DNA of 38,446 bases from Rhodanobacter glycinis (GTDB taxonomy: Bacteria; Pseudomonadota; Gammaproteobacteria; Xanthomonadales; Rhodanobacteraceae): NCBI RefSeq assembly GCF_900114325.1, contig NZ_FOSR01000023.1:1-38446 (forward strand), written 5' to 3'. Within the stretch, counting starts at the first letter, position 1; every line of letters begins with the position of its first letter. Shown in pieces: positions 8,326-17,065 of the stretch. The position numbers and the translations under genes are program-made. The notes under the pieces were generated by a model. The model was not told the DNA's origin. It saw only the letters and a list, made by a program, of their open reading frames with translations, and searched no databases.

Positions 8326-9111
8326 TCAACCCTTGCTGATCCTGAAATCAATACGACGATTACGAGCACGCCCCGCTTCGGTGCTGTTGTCGGCGATGGG
8401 GTTGTCGGGGCCTTGGCCGCTTACCGAGAGGTTGGCGGCGGGGATGCCCTTGGCTACCAGATAGGCCTTTACCGCACTGGCGCGGGCCAGGCTCAGTTCG
8501 ATGTTGGACTGGCGGTTGCCGGTGTTGTCGGTGTTGCCGATGATGGCGATGAAGGGGTCGTCCAGCTTGCGGATGGCGGCGGCCATCTGGTCGAGCACGG
8601 TGCGGCCGGCGGGGGTGAGGATGGAGCTGCCGCTCTGGAACTGCACGGTGCGGTTGGCCAGGGTGTCGTCCAATACCTTCTGCTTGGATTGGCCGATGTG
8701 CAGGTTCTGCTTGATGCCGTAGTGCGAGTCGAAGGCACCGGAAAGACTGCTTAGCACCTGCTGGCGCACGGCTTCGTTGGGCACTTCGCCGCTGATGTCG
8801 ATGGTGTTGCCCTGCACTTGCACCTTGCCCTTGGAAACCTGCTTGAGGTTAGGGCCGATCATGGCGGTGACGTAACGGCTCCAGTTGGCTGGCGTGACGA
8901 CGCCACCGACTTCGACGTGATCGACCACGTGGTCAGCGCCATACAGTTTGCGCAAGTGATCGAGCACGGCGGCCTTGGTGGTCTCGTTGGGCACGGTGCC
9001 GCTGACGGTCACCATGCCGTCTTGCGCCGGTGCCGGCGCGGTCTGCGCCAGGGCGCCGGCGGTGCACAACAACAGCGTGCTGGCGGCGAGTATTCGCAGG
9101 GTCATGCTCAT
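8326..9111 (-). CDS. OmpA-family periplasmic/outer-membrane protein of the T6SS operon
   Basis: A 261-residue exported protein with a cleavable signal (about residues 1-23, ending ALAQ). Next comes a region with two BON-like repeats (DGMVTVSGTVPNETTK and NTIDISGEVPNEAVRQ), and then a C-terminal OmpA/MotB peptidoglycan-binding domain containing FQSGSSILTPAG, IIGNTDNTG, LSLARASAVKAYL and the final NRRIDFRI. OmpA domains anchor envelope machines to peptidoglycan; in T6SS loci such proteins (TagL or similar) may brace the membrane complex. The ATG at 9111 overlaps the tagF stop as ATGA, which decides the start over the inner ATG at 9105. It is the last gene of the minus-strand operon. Confidence 0.85.
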   Translation of the reverse strand: MSMTLRILAASTLLLCTAGALAQTAPAPAQDGMVTVSGTVPNETTKAAVLDHLRKLYGADHVVDHVEVGGVVTPANWSRYVTAMIGPNLKQVSKGKVQVQGNTIDISGEVPNEAVRQQVLSSLSGAFDSHYGIKQNLHIGQSKQKVLDDTLANRTVQFQSGSSILTPAGRTVLDQMAAAIRKLDDPFIAIIGNTDNTGNRQSNIELSLARASAVKAYLVAKGIPAANLSVSGQGPDNPIADNSTEAGRARNRRIDFRISKG

Positions 9112-10091
9112 GCTCCCAGAAAGGTTTCGCGGAAGGTGTTTCGCGCGGTGCGCAGCGAGAGGTCGTCCTGGCTGGCGTAGGCGGACAGTTTCTTCAGCGC
9201 GGGGTCGTCGTGGGCGTGATCCTCGACCCAGTCGGGGTCGTACAGCGGGATGAAGTCCTGTTCGGCCACGCTTGGGTCGAACATGGCTTGCAGGCTGCGT
9301 CCCTGCACGCCGCTGAAGCTGACGGCGAGCGAGGGTTGCGGCCCGTGCCGCAGCAGCACCAGCAGCTCGAAATCGGCGCGGCTGAGGAAGCCGGAGATCA
9401 GGTCGAGCCACAGGGTGGACACCAGGTTGCGATACAGCGGATCGCGCGGCAGCGGCAACAGCAGGCCCTTGCCGATGCGTGCGGCGCCGCTGCTCATCAC
9501 CGGCTGCAACAGGATGCCCAGCGCCAGCAGGATGCGCCGCAGCGAGACCGCGTGGTCATGCACGGCCAGCAAGCCCTGCAGGCTTTCCAGCGTCTGCATT
9601 TCCAGGAAATCCTGGAATGCGGGGTTGAGGGCTTCGTACAGCACGTTGACGTTGGCGCGGTTGTCCACCAGTTCGGTCAGCGGCACCGCCGGATCGGGTG
9701 CGTCGCGCGCCACCCGTGTTTCGCGTTCCAGCCGCGACCACACCCGCGAGAATGCCAGCGGGCTGCGCGAAAGGAAGGCCAGCGGCTGCGGCACGTCCAT
9801 CGATACCGCGGTCATGAACGGGAAGCGCCGCCCGGAGGCATCGGTGCTGGGCAACAGGTGGCCGGCAATGGTGCCGCGACTGCGCGAACCGAGGATCGCG
9901 AAGTTGAGCGGGTGGCCCATGTCGTAGAGCTGCTTCCATGCGACGTCCTGCGACAACTGCTCCAGCCCCTGGCCAGCCCAGCGATCGAGCATGGCGATCA
10001 GCTGGTGGTTGTTGCCTTGCGCCTTGAGGAAATCACCACGGCTGGGCAGCTTGCCGAAGTAGCTGATGTTGAGTGCCAGTTCGCCGTTCAT
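9108..10091 (-). CDS. tagF: T6SS-associated TagF (ImpM family)
   Basis: A 327-residue cytosolic protein. Its N-terminus (YFGKLPSRGDFLKAQGNN, then LDRWAGQGLEQL) is the hallmark of TagF/ImpM. TagF proteins act as post-translational regulators of T6SS; in Pseudomonas TagF is a repressor that works independently of the kinase pathway through the Fha protein. No kinase, phosphatase or Fha gene is visible here. The start ATG overlaps the tssM stop as ATGA, and the gene end overlaps the OmpA-like start in the same way, so translation is coupled. The N-terminal domain is clear; the remainder, about half the length, is longer than the minimal ImpM domain and I cannot assign it. Confidence 0.88.
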   Translation of the reverse strand: MNGELALNISYFGKLPSRGDFLKAQGNNHQLIAMLDRWAGQGLEQLSQDVAWKQLYDMGHPLNFAILGSRSRGTIAGHLLPSTDASGRRFPFMTAVSMDVPQPLAFLSRSPLAFSRVWSRLERETRVARDAPDPAVPLTELVDNRANVNVLYEALNPAFQDFLEMQTLESLQGLLAVHDHAVSLRRILLALGILLQPVMSSGAARIGKGLLLPLPRDPLYRNLVSTLWLDLISGFLSRADFELLVLLRHGPQPSLAVSFSGVQGRSLQAMFDPSVAEQDFIPLYDPDWVEDHAHDDPALKKLSAYASQDDLSLRTARNTFRETFLGA

Positions 10092-13000
10092 GGTGCTCCC
10101 TCCGTGGCGGGTTGTGCGTTTGCGTCGGCGCGCCCACTGCCGGCCACCGTGGCCGGAAGGACGGTGCCCTGCAGGCCCTGCTTCTGCGTGCCGTCGCCGT
10201 TGGTCTGTGCGCCGCTGACCAGTTGCAGATGCGCAGTGACGGAGATCGGGCCCTTGCTCCAGGTGAGCGTGTAGATGCCGGTGGCCTTGTCCAGGGTGCC
10301 CTTCGCGGCGAGGAACAGCTTCTTCAGCGCGTCGTTGCCGCTGATGTTCTCGATCATCACCGTGCGGCCGTCGTAGGTCACCGCGCTGATCTGCGCCATC
10401 GGATTGGCCTGGTTGCCATCCCACACGAACGGTTTCCAGTCCGGCGGGGTGTTGCGGTAGCGCAGGCTCTGGCCGTTGATGTTGATGGTGTACTCGCTGA
10501 TGCCGCCGCTGCCGGGTTCCGGCTGGATCTTGAAGATGGTTTGCGTGCCGCTGCCGGTGGTCTGGCCCAGCGGCGCCACCCACTGCGCGAAGCCGGCCAT
10601 CAGCTTCGGTGACAGGGTGATGCCCATGTCGGCCCATTGCTTGGCGGTGAGCGTGTCGCCACGGCGATCGACCAACGGCCCCAGCGTGTCGCTGGCGAAC
10701 TTGGCGATGCCGCCGGAGGGGCCGAAGACCTGCGAGATCTCGCTGTCGGCGGCCTGCACCTGGCCGTTGCTGTCGAACGGATACTTCTGCGCGAGATTCT
10801 TCTCGAACGGGGTGTAGACCTGCGCCGTCCAGATCTTGTTGATCTCGGTTTCGGTGGGCTGCACCAGCGCATTGAAGGTCTGCATCAACGGACGCAGCAG
10901 CAGCGGACGCAGCGTGTTGCGCTGGCGATCGTCGAGGCCGTCGAGCATTTGTTCGTCGACCAATTGCAGGCCGCTGGAAAGCTCCGAACCGCTGCCGTCG
11001 AGCGTTTTCTGCATCAACTGGCGTGCGCCGGGGCCCGGGTCGCCCTGGTTCTTGATCGCGTTGAGCCGGGTACGCAGCTTGGCCAGCATGTCCAGGTAAT
11101 TGTTCAGTAGCGGTGGGTTGTTGTTGCGCGCCACCATCAACTGCGCCACGCCGGCGAACGCACTGCCCACCGGCCCGGTGCGCAACTTGCCACCACCCGG
11201 TCCCTTGACGTTGTCCAGGTTGAGATTCACGCCGCGCGGCTGGCGGCGCAGGATCACCCGCTTGAACCAGCCGACGAAGCCGCCCTGGGCCGATTTCAGG
11301 CCCTGGTCGACCAGCGACGGGTTGTCCCAGGAGGTTTCCTGGTAAACAGTCTCGACCAGCTTGCGCATCGGCGAGTTCTGCGGATCGCCCAGCGTGTTCA
11401 TGTCGTTCACCGCATCGGCAAAGCTGCCGAACGATGCCACCGACACGCCTTGCAGGAATTTCTGCCACTCGTGCACGTAGTCCTTGTCGTAGAGCGACTC
11501 CAGTTGCTTCTGGATCTGCTCGGGGCTACCGGACAAGGTGAGGTCGGTCTGCTGGGTGGTCTGCAACACCCAGTCGGTGGCGTTCAGTTCGTTGTTGGCG
11601 GCATCGCGGATGGCGCCCTTCACGTAGCCCTCCCACGCCTCGCGCGAGAACGTGCCGGGAATGGCGTAGCTGCCCACCAGGATCTTGTCGTTCTGGTCGC
11701 CGAGGATCGAGGCCACGCTGATCGACGGATAACGCGTGGCGGCACGCGCCTTGATCTCGGCATACACGCGATTGATCGCCGGCATGCCGCGCATCACGTG
11801 GCGCAGCGATTGCCGGGTGTCGTCCACCAGCGCGACCTTGTTGTCGATGGTGGGCCAGCCCGGCTTGGCGTACTGGGCCACGTAGAAGCTCATCAGGTGG
11901 TCGGCGCTGCTGATCAGTTCGTCGCGGGTCATCATGCCGCGGTTGGCATCCAGCCATTCACGCCAGAAGCGGGTGAGTTGGTCGGACAGGTGCACCGGCT
12001 CGACCCGGCTGGGATCGCCCAGCATCAGGTAGGCCTTCAACGCGTTGTAGGCATCCTGCGTGTTGGTGGGCGAGGGTGCTTGATACGTACCCGGGGCGGC
12101 CATCGGTTGCGATGGCGTGGCGCCGGCGCTACCGGGTTTGGCCTGCACCAGCTGGTCGCGATCGGCCACCACCTTGCCCAGGTAGGCTTCGAGGTTCTGC
12201 GTCACCGGCGTCAGCATCAACTGCTGCATGCCGTGGAAGTATTCGGTGCGCAGCTTGTTCTCGATGGTGTCGCCCTGGTACAGGCCCAGGCCCAGCATCA
12301 GCGGATGGTCGTGGCGGTAATCCTGCAACTGCTGCAGGCGATCCTGCAGGATCTGCAGTGCCTGCAGGCGCGATTGCAGGTCGATGCGGCCCTTCTGCAG
12401 CGCCTCCACCTTGTTCAGATCGGCCTGCACGTTGACCACCAACTGGCGGTTGTTGGTGTACGACCAGGCCCAGCCGGCCAGCGCCAGGCCCAGCGCCAGC
12501 GCCGAGCCCAGCAGCACGGCGTAGCGTGTGCGCGTGCGATTGCGGCTGGAGTACTGCCGCACCAGTTGCTTGTCGGCGAAGATCACCTTGCGGAACAGGT
12601 CGAGCAGGAAATAACCCTTCGCCGACGCGCGGCCTTCGACGGGTGCGGCCTCGGCGTGGGCCAGACCGTAGCGCTGCGCGATGCGGTCGGAGGCGTGGTG
12701 TACCGAGGCTGATTCCTGCAGCGCGCTGGTGAAGTAGAAGCCGCGGAACACCGGGCGGAACTGGAATGGGTTGTCTTCGAACAGCGTGGTGATGAAGGTG
12801 CGCAGCGTGGCCTTGATGCCAGTGAATTCCAGCGGCAGCGTGAGCAGACCCGGCGCCAGTTCATTGCCGCGATTCAGCGACATCTGCGACAGGCTCATCT
12901 CCTTCAGGCCTTCGGACAGTTCGTCGAAGTAGCGGTCGAATTGGTCCACCGCATCGGCGCTGCCCTCGGGCTGGAATGGCAGCGTGGTGCCCCACACGCG

Positions 13001-13837
13001 CTCGCGTTCGCCGTCGTCCAGGGTGTGGAAGAAGTCGTTGAAGCCGGCGATCAGGTCGGCCTTGGTGAACACCACGTAGACCGGTGCGATCACCTCCAGC
13101 CATTCGGTCAATTCCTGCACGCGCTGGCGCAGGTTCTTGGCCAGGTTGATGGCGAACTCGGGACGGTTGCCGGTGAGCTCGGCGATGCTGGCGGCGATGA
13201 TGATGCCGTTGATCGGCGCGCGCGGACGGTTCTTGCGCAGCAGTTCGAGGAAGCTCAGCCATTCGCTGCGGTTTTCGTCGTGCACCGAATAGCGGCCGGC
13301 GGTGTCGAGCAGGATGCCTTCGGTGGTGAAGTACCAGTCGCAATTGCGCGTGCCACCGATGCCTTGCACGATGCTGCCGTGGTTGTCGGCAAACGGGAAA
13401 CGCAGGCCGGAATTGACGATGGCGGTGCTTTTGCCGGCGGCCGGGTTGCCGATGATCATGTACCACGGCAATTCGTACAGCGCCTCGGTGCCCTTGGTCT
13501 GGCCCAGGCGCGAGGTCTTGATCGCCTTCACCGCCTCGCGCAGGCGCTCGCGCAGTGCGTCCACATCGGCATTGCGGTTGTTGCCGCCCGCACTGTTGCC
13601 GGAAGCGGACGGTTTCAGCAGTGCTTCGCCCAGTTGTTCGGACGAACGGCGTGCGCGCATGCGTCGCAGGATCCACAGCACGACCAGCACGATCAGCAGC
13701 GCGATCAGCGCGATGCCGACCCAGAACGCAATCATCTTCAGCGTGTTGCGTCCAAGCAGGAACACGCCGGCCACGATCACGATGCCGATCACGGCCAGCG
13801 TGCGCGAGTCGGTGAGCAGGTAACGAAGACGGTTCAT
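10088..13837 (-). CDS. tssM: T6SS membrane complex subunit TssM (IcmF/VasK)
   Basis: A 1249-residue inner-membrane protein. Two membrane helices occupy about residues 12-30 and 33-57. A cytoplasmic NTPase-like domain follows with a Walker A motif at 130-138 (GNPAAGKST) and a Walker B/switch-like ILLDTAGRYSVHDEN. A third helix (YAVLLGSALALGLALAGWAW, about residue 440) precedes the large periplasmic domain. TssM forms the trans-envelope channel with TssL and TssJ; neither partner is in this window. The length is normal for the family. The gene starts 16 nt after the preceding gene and its stop overlaps tagF. An intact Walker A suggests an ATP-binding variant. Confidence 0.95.
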   Translation of the reverse strand: MNRLRYLLTDSRTLAVIGIVIVAGVFLLGRNTLKMIAFWVGIALIALLIVLVVLWILRRMRARRSSEQLGEALLKPSASGNSAGGNNRNADVDALRERLREAVKAIKTSRLGQTKGTEALYELPWYMIIGNPAAGKSTAIVNSGLRFPFADNHGSIVQGIGGTRNCDWYFTTEGILLDTAGRYSVHDENRSEWLSFLELLRKNRPRAPINGIIIAASIAELTGNRPEFAINLAKNLRQRVQELTEWLEVIAPVYVVFTKADLIAGFNDFFHTLDDGERERVWGTTLPFQPEGSADAVDQFDRYFDELSEGLKEMSLSQMSLNRGNELAPGLLTLPLEFTGIKATLRTFITTLFEDNPFQFRPVFRGFYFTSALQESASVHHASDRIAQRYGLAHAEAAPVEGRASAKGYFLLDLFRKVIFADKQLVRQYSSRNRTRTRYAVLLGSALALGLALAGWAWSYTNNRQLVVNVQADLNKVEALQKGRIDLQSRLQALQILQDRLQQLQDYRHDHPLMLGLGLYQGDTIENKLRTEYFHGMQQLMLTPVTQNLEAYLGKVVADRDQLVQAKPGSAGATPSQPMAAPGTYQAPSPTNTQDAYNALKAYLMLGDPSRVEPVHLSDQLTRFWREWLDANRGMMTRDELISSADHLMSFYVAQYAKPGWPTIDNKVALVDDTRQSLRHVMRGMPAINRVYAEIKARAATRYPSISVASILGDQNDKILVGSYAIPGTFSREAWEGYVKGAIRDAANNELNATDWVLQTTQQTDLTLSGSPEQIQKQLESLYDKDYVHEWQKFLQGVSVASFGSFADAVNDMNTLGDPQNSPMRKLVETVYQETSWDNPSLVDQGLKSAQGGFVGWFKRVILRRQPRGVNLNLDNVKGPGGGKLRTGPVGSAFAGVAQLMVARNNNPPLLNNYLDMLAKLRTRLNAIKNQGDPGPGARQLMQKTLDGSGSELSSGLQLVDEQMLDGLDDRQRNTLRPLLLRPLMQTFNALVQPTETEINKIWTAQVYTPFEKNLAQKYPFDSNGQVQAADSEISQVFGPSGGIAKFASDTLGPLVDRRGDTLTAKQWADMGITLSPKLMAGFAQWVAPLGQTTGSGTQTIFKIQPEPGSGGISEYTININGQSLRYRNTPPDWKPFVWDGNQANPMAQISAVTYDGRTVMIENISGNDALKKLFLAAKGTLDKATGIYTLTWSKGPISVTAHLQLVSGAQTNGDGTQKQGLQGTVLPATVAGSGRADANAQPATEGAP

Positions 13838-13853
13838 CGGAAGCGGATTCCTG

Positions 13854-15296
13854 TCATGCCAATGTGGGAGTGGTGCTGGTGGAGGTCGCCGGGGCGGGCG
13901 GGGTCACCACGGCCACGGCGCGCAGGCTGGCATCGTGGTGGGAAAGGATCAGGCCGGGTTGTTGCGTATCGACAGCCAGTTGTGCGGCCACGGCAACGGT
14001 CGCCAGTGTCAGCGCTGCGCCGCATTCGCCGTTCGCGATGCCAAGCGGCAGCAGGGTTTCGATCGGGTCGCGTTCGGGCAGCGCCTGCTCGACCAGATGC
14101 ATCGCCTCGGCCGAGCGACTGGCGCGCATGTCGGTGTCACTGACCAGGTGTGCCGGTGCGTCGGCTTCCAGCTTCGCGCGTTCCAGCGCCTGGCCGACGA
14201 GTTCGTTGAAGGTGTCAGCCTGCAGCCGGCCAGGCTTGTCCACCGGTTGCGCGCGCTGCGCGGCCAGCAGGCGATGCAGGCGAGCCAGTTCGACTTCACC
14301 GGTCGGATGTTTGGCGGCTAGCAACAGCGCGCAGACACCTTCGCCGGGCACCAGGCCTTCCGGCCGGCTGGCGCCGTGCAGGCGATGCGCGGCGTCCCAT
14401 TCGGCGATGCTGGCTTCGTCGATATGCGAATCGCTGGCCAGCAACAGGTGAGGCAGGCGCGGTGTGTCGCCGTGGAAGGCACGGTTGAGATCGTCCAGCC
14501 GTTTCAGCGCAGCGGCGCCGCTACCGATGCCGCTGACGGTGACTTGCAACGACGGCGCGCTCCAGCCCTGAGCCGCGAGTTGGGCCGCCAGCCACGCCTG
14601 CGCGGTGTCGCGATCCGCGTCACTCCAGTGCGCGGGCAGCAACCATTCGAGCTGCAGCACCGGGCGCGGTTTGGCACGCCCGAGCGGCATGTCGGCGGAT
14701 GGATCGGCAGCGCGCAGGGCGTCGAAGTGTTCGTCCAGCACGCGCGTTGCCAGCGTCTGCGCCAGCACCAGCGCGCGCTTGCGCGATTCGCTCCAGCCTT
14801 GCGCGGCGTCGGGGAGGCTGTCGTCGATCGCTGCCGTATCCACGTCATCCACCCCCACGGCGAAGACCGGCAAGCCCTGGCCGTCACGCAGCGTGGGGTG
14901 CAATTCGGCGCGTTGGCTGGCGCGCGCCGCATCGATCAGGGCCGCCGGTGTGTCGCCACCGGCGAACAGTACGTTGGCGGCGAAAATCGGCAATTGCCAT
15001 GCCAGCGAAGGATCTTCCGGCGTGACAGGTTCGGCGGCGTCCGCGTCGGCAACATCGGCTTGTGTAGCTTTCTGTCGACGCTTCTTCGTCGCGTCGATCA
15101 CCTTGCGCAGCAACACGAAGCCAAGCAACAGGCCCAGCGGCAGCGCCACCAGGTAAAGCGCCACGTCGGTGCCGTTGGGCACGCGGTTGGCCATGCGCCA
15201 GCGCACGATCATCGTGCACCAGATCACGCCGAAGACCAGCACGACAAAGGCAAGCGGGCGGAGCAGGGAGCGTCGTTCCATCGGCGTTTCAGTCAT
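13854..15296 (-). CDS. T6SS-operon membrane protein with degenerate thiolase/ketoacyl-synthase-like domain
   Basis: A 480-residue protein with two N-terminal membrane helices (about residues 12-30 and 43-62), a charged linker and a large soluble domain. Several blocks resemble a beta-ketoacyl synthase: LVPGEGVCALLLA is like the EGAGALVL strand, and IANGECGAALTLATVAVAA is like the GHxxGAAG glycine-rich helix. No convincing catalytic Cys-His-His set is visible, so I read it as a structural relative rather than an enzyme. The ATG at 15296 overlaps the preceding stop (ATGA), which favours it over the TTG at 15302. It sits directly upstream of tssM, so a role at the T6SS inner-membrane complex is likely. 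I do not know an established name for it. Confidence 0.6.
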   Translation of the reverse strand: MTETPMERRSLLRPLAFVVLVFGVIWCTMIVRWRMANRVPNGTDVALYLVALPLGLLLGFVLLRKVIDATKKRRQKATQADVADADAAEPVTPEDPSLAWQLPIFAANVLFAGGDTPAALIDAARASQRAELHPTLRDGQGLPVFAVGVDDVDTAAIDDSLPDAAQGWSESRKRALVLAQTLATRVLDEHFDALRAADPSADMPLGRAKPRPVLQLEWLLPAHWSDADRDTAQAWLAAQLAAQGWSAPSLQVTVSGIGSGAAALKRLDDLNRAFHGDTPRLPHLLLASDSHIDEASIAEWDAAHRLHGASRPEGLVPGEGVCALLLAAKHPTGEVELARLHRLLAAQRAQPVDKPGRLQADTFNELVGQALERAKLEADAPAHLVSDTDMRASRSAEAMHLVEQALPERDPIETLLPLGIANGECGAALTLATVAVAAQLAVDTQQPGLILSHHDASLRAVAVVTPPAPATSTSTTPTLA

Positions 15297-15688
15297 TGCC
15301 AATAACTCGGCTTGCGCTTGAGGCGCAGGGTTTGTCCGTTGCCATCGAAGTGGCCTACCAGAATGCCGTCCACGATGTGGCCGTGAAACGCGCCGCGCGG
15401 ATCGGCTGCAACGGGCAACGTGAAGGAGATGGCGTTGCCGTGGAGATCGGCGGGGACTGTCATCGGCACGCCGGGCTCTCCTTCGCCATGTTGGAACACG
15501 ACGTAATAGCCGTGGCTGGTGAACAGGATGAATGCCTCGTCACCGATGACGTCGCCGTCATGCATGGCCATGTCGGAATAAATCCCGGTGATCCTCGTGC
15601 CATGAGGTTGCGCGTGCGCGCGAGTCGCACAAAGATTAAGGGCCATGATAACGATGGCGACGGCCGGCAAGAAACGCACGCGGATCAT
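15293..15688 (-). CDS. Small exported protein, candidate immunity or accessory to the M15 effector
   Basis: A 131-residue protein with a Sec signal (about residues 1-26, ending RAHAQ) and a compact, probably all-beta remainder containing GIYSDMAMHDGDVIGDEAF, GYYVVFQHGEGEPG and HGHIVDGILVGHF. I do not recognise a named family. It starts in an ATGA overlap with the upstream small exported protein and ends in an ATGA overlap with the next gene, so it is locked into the T6SS operon. Its predicted periplasmic location matches that of the substrate of the peptidoglycan-cutting effector two genes upstream, which makes immunity plausible but unproven. Confidence 0.6.
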   Translation of the reverse strand: MIRVRFLPAVAIVIMALNLCATRAHAQPHGTRITGIYSDMAMHDGDVIGDEAFILFTSHGYYVVFQHGEGEPGVPMTVPADLHGNAISFTLPVAADPRGAFHGHIVDGILVGHFDGNGQTLRLKRKPSYWQ

Positions 15689-16023
15689 GGTTCAATGTGC
15701 GGGTCGTATTCGGAAAGTGCATCCTGAACCGTTTTACTGTCTTTGTATTTGGCTTTTAAGGATGCAAGTTTCGCATCAGTGCCAATGCAATATTGATTGA
15801 TGGCCTTGTTGACCTGCTCCATCCGGGTTTTATCAGATGGGTCGGGGATCTCGCCTCGGAAGTGGTCACAGAGGTCGCGCTTGTTGATGTACTTCACGAC
15901 GTCTGATGGGAGCGTCGCGCTTGTCTGATTTAGTTGTTTTGGGGGAGTTTGTGCACAGGATGCCTGCGGCGCTGCTATAGCGCAGAACATTGCGATGCAG
16001 AGATTGAACCGTAACTTGGACAT
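15685..16023 (-). CDS. Small exported protein, probable periplasmic immunity to the PAAR-M15 effector
   Basis: A 112-residue protein with a Sec signal (about residues 1-24, ending ASCA). The mature part has YINKRDLCDHFRGE, then a downstream Cys (NQYCIGTD) and a Lys-rich helix (LASLKAKYKDSKTV). The two Cys in the mature part could form a disulfide. I have a sense that the CDHFRGE type of protein recurs in proteobacteria, but I cannot name the family. It starts only 3 nt after the effector stop, the classic effector-immunity arrangement, so it is the first candidate for immunity. It overlaps the next gene by 4 nt. Confidence 0.65.
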   Translation of the reverse strand: MSKLRFNLCIAMFCAIAAPQASCAQTPPKQLNQTSATLPSDVVKYINKRDLCDHFRGEIPDPSDKTRMEQVNKAINQYCIGTDAKLASLKAKYKDSKTVQDALSEYDPHIEP

Positions 16024-16026
16024 GAT

Positions 16027-17025
16027 TCAGTGACCGTCACTCGACCAGTGGGGAATATCGGTTTCGCCACCCACAAATTTGTGTACGCCATAGCTCAGGC
16101 CCACAGTTGCAAGGTCCGAATTCATTCCATCGCGTGGCTGAGAATCGATTGCGACTGTTTTGCCATTGGCATCGACGATTTTTAGCGTGCCTGACCAACT
16201 GATATTCATATCTATGGCTTTGCCATCGATATGACGTGAATGGAGCGCCGGCGCTACACGAAGTCGCTGCAAACCGTAGCCATTAACCATTTGCTGCGCG
16301 GCTGCACGAGCAGCGGCCAAGTCGGATCGGCCAGCGGTGTCACGATGAGCCCAGTCAATGTCTACGGGGCCATTCGGAACGGATTCGGGAGATGTCCCAT
16401 GCACGATTTTCCATGACCAGTGCATGAGATAAGCGCGCTTGGGTGGTCGCCGGGTTGCATTGATGTGAACGGAAGCACCTGCTGCACGCAATGCGTGGGT
16501 AAACCGCTCGACATCATCCTTGAAGGGTTGCACCAAATCGGAGGCCGAAGTGCTCGTCGGATAGCGACTGACCCATTGAGGTCCACTTGGTTCGCCGTAA
16601 TGTTGTTGGGGGGGCGCTTGGTCAGATTGGCTATTGCTCGTCTGCTGCGTTGCCTCGTTCGCCGATGCGACGCTTGCGGAGTCACTCTCCCTCTCCGCCT
16701 GCTTGTCGCCACCGCCACCGCCACCGCCACCGCCACCGCCACCGCCACCGCCACCGCCACCGCCTGCCCCTGTCGTGGTCACGCTTTGCCCGGCGATCAG
16801 CGTGGCGCCGCAGGCGGTCTTGTCGCCGTGGCGGGCGACGGGCTGGCCCATCACGATCATGCTGTTGTCGCCGGTGGCGATGGTGGTGCTGCCGCACTTG
16901 GGGCAGGTCACCTTGTCGTTGACGCGGGCGACTTGCTTGCCATGGGTGGTGGCGGTGCTGGCTCCGCCGACGACGGTGCCGCCGTGGCTGGTCTTGTCGC
17001 CGATGACAATGAAGGGTTTGCTCAT
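16027..17025 (-). CDS. PAAR-tipped T6SS effector with M15-like peptidoglycan peptidase domain
   Basis: A 332-residue three-part protein. Residues 1-85 form a PAAR spike-tip domain (IGDKTSHGGTVV, NDKVTCPKCGST, ARHGDKTACGATLI). Residues 88-106 are 19 consecutive glycines. A polar Ser/Gln-rich linker follows, and the C-terminal domain from about 165 has SRHIDGKAIDMNI and DIPHWSSDGH. H265, D272 and H326 fit the H-x6-D...H zinc set of M15 peptidases (VanY/endolysin type), so the toxin probably cuts the peptide stems of target peptidoglycan. It lies 40 nt after tagX and 3 nt before a small exported protein. Linker length should vary between strains because the glycines are coded by a 6-bp tandem repeat. 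Confidence 0.85.
   Translation of the reverse strand: MSKPFIVIGDKTSHGGTVVGGASTATTHGKQVARVNDKVTCPKCGSTTIATGDNSMIVMGQPVARHGDKTACGATLIAGQSVTTTGAGGGGGGGGGGGGGGGGGGGDKQAERESDSASVASANEATQQTSNSQSDQAPPQQHYGEPSGPQWVSRYPTSTSASDLVQPFKDDVERFTHALRAAGASVHINATRRPPKRAYLMHWSWKIVHGTSPESVPNGPVDIDWAHRDTAGRSDLAAARAAAQQMVNGYGLQRLRVAPALHSRHIDGKAIDMNISWSGTLKIVDANGKTVAIDSQPRDGMNSDLATVGLSYGVHKFVGGETDIPHWSSDGH
16708..16764. repeat. Hexanucleotide tandem repeat encoding a 19-glycine linker
   Basis: A perfect 6-bp repeat (unit GCCACC on the plus strand, 57 nt, nine and a half units). Read on the minus strand it gives alternating GGT and GGC codons. Because the unit is a multiple of 3, slippage changes linker length without breaking the frame. 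Confidence 0.95.
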
Positions 17026-17065
17026 GTCCAGGTTTCCTTACCGATAATGCGTGGGCCGGTTTCCT

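Noticed and set aside
9030-10274. 414-codon plus-strand frame antisense to tagF
   Set aside because: It is a shadow of tagF and neighbours; no ribosome site and no recognisable motif.
11450-12712. 420-codon plus-strand frame antisense to tssM
   Set aside because: The low-complexity His/Gln/Val-rich product is a shadow of the tssM reading frame.
12941-14143. 400-codon plus-strand frame across the tssM start
   Set aside because: It crosses the junction of two well-supported minus-strand genes and has shadow-like composition.
16708-16764. Short CRISPR-like array
   Set aside because: It is an uninterrupted 6-bp repeat with no spacers, explained by the glycine linker.
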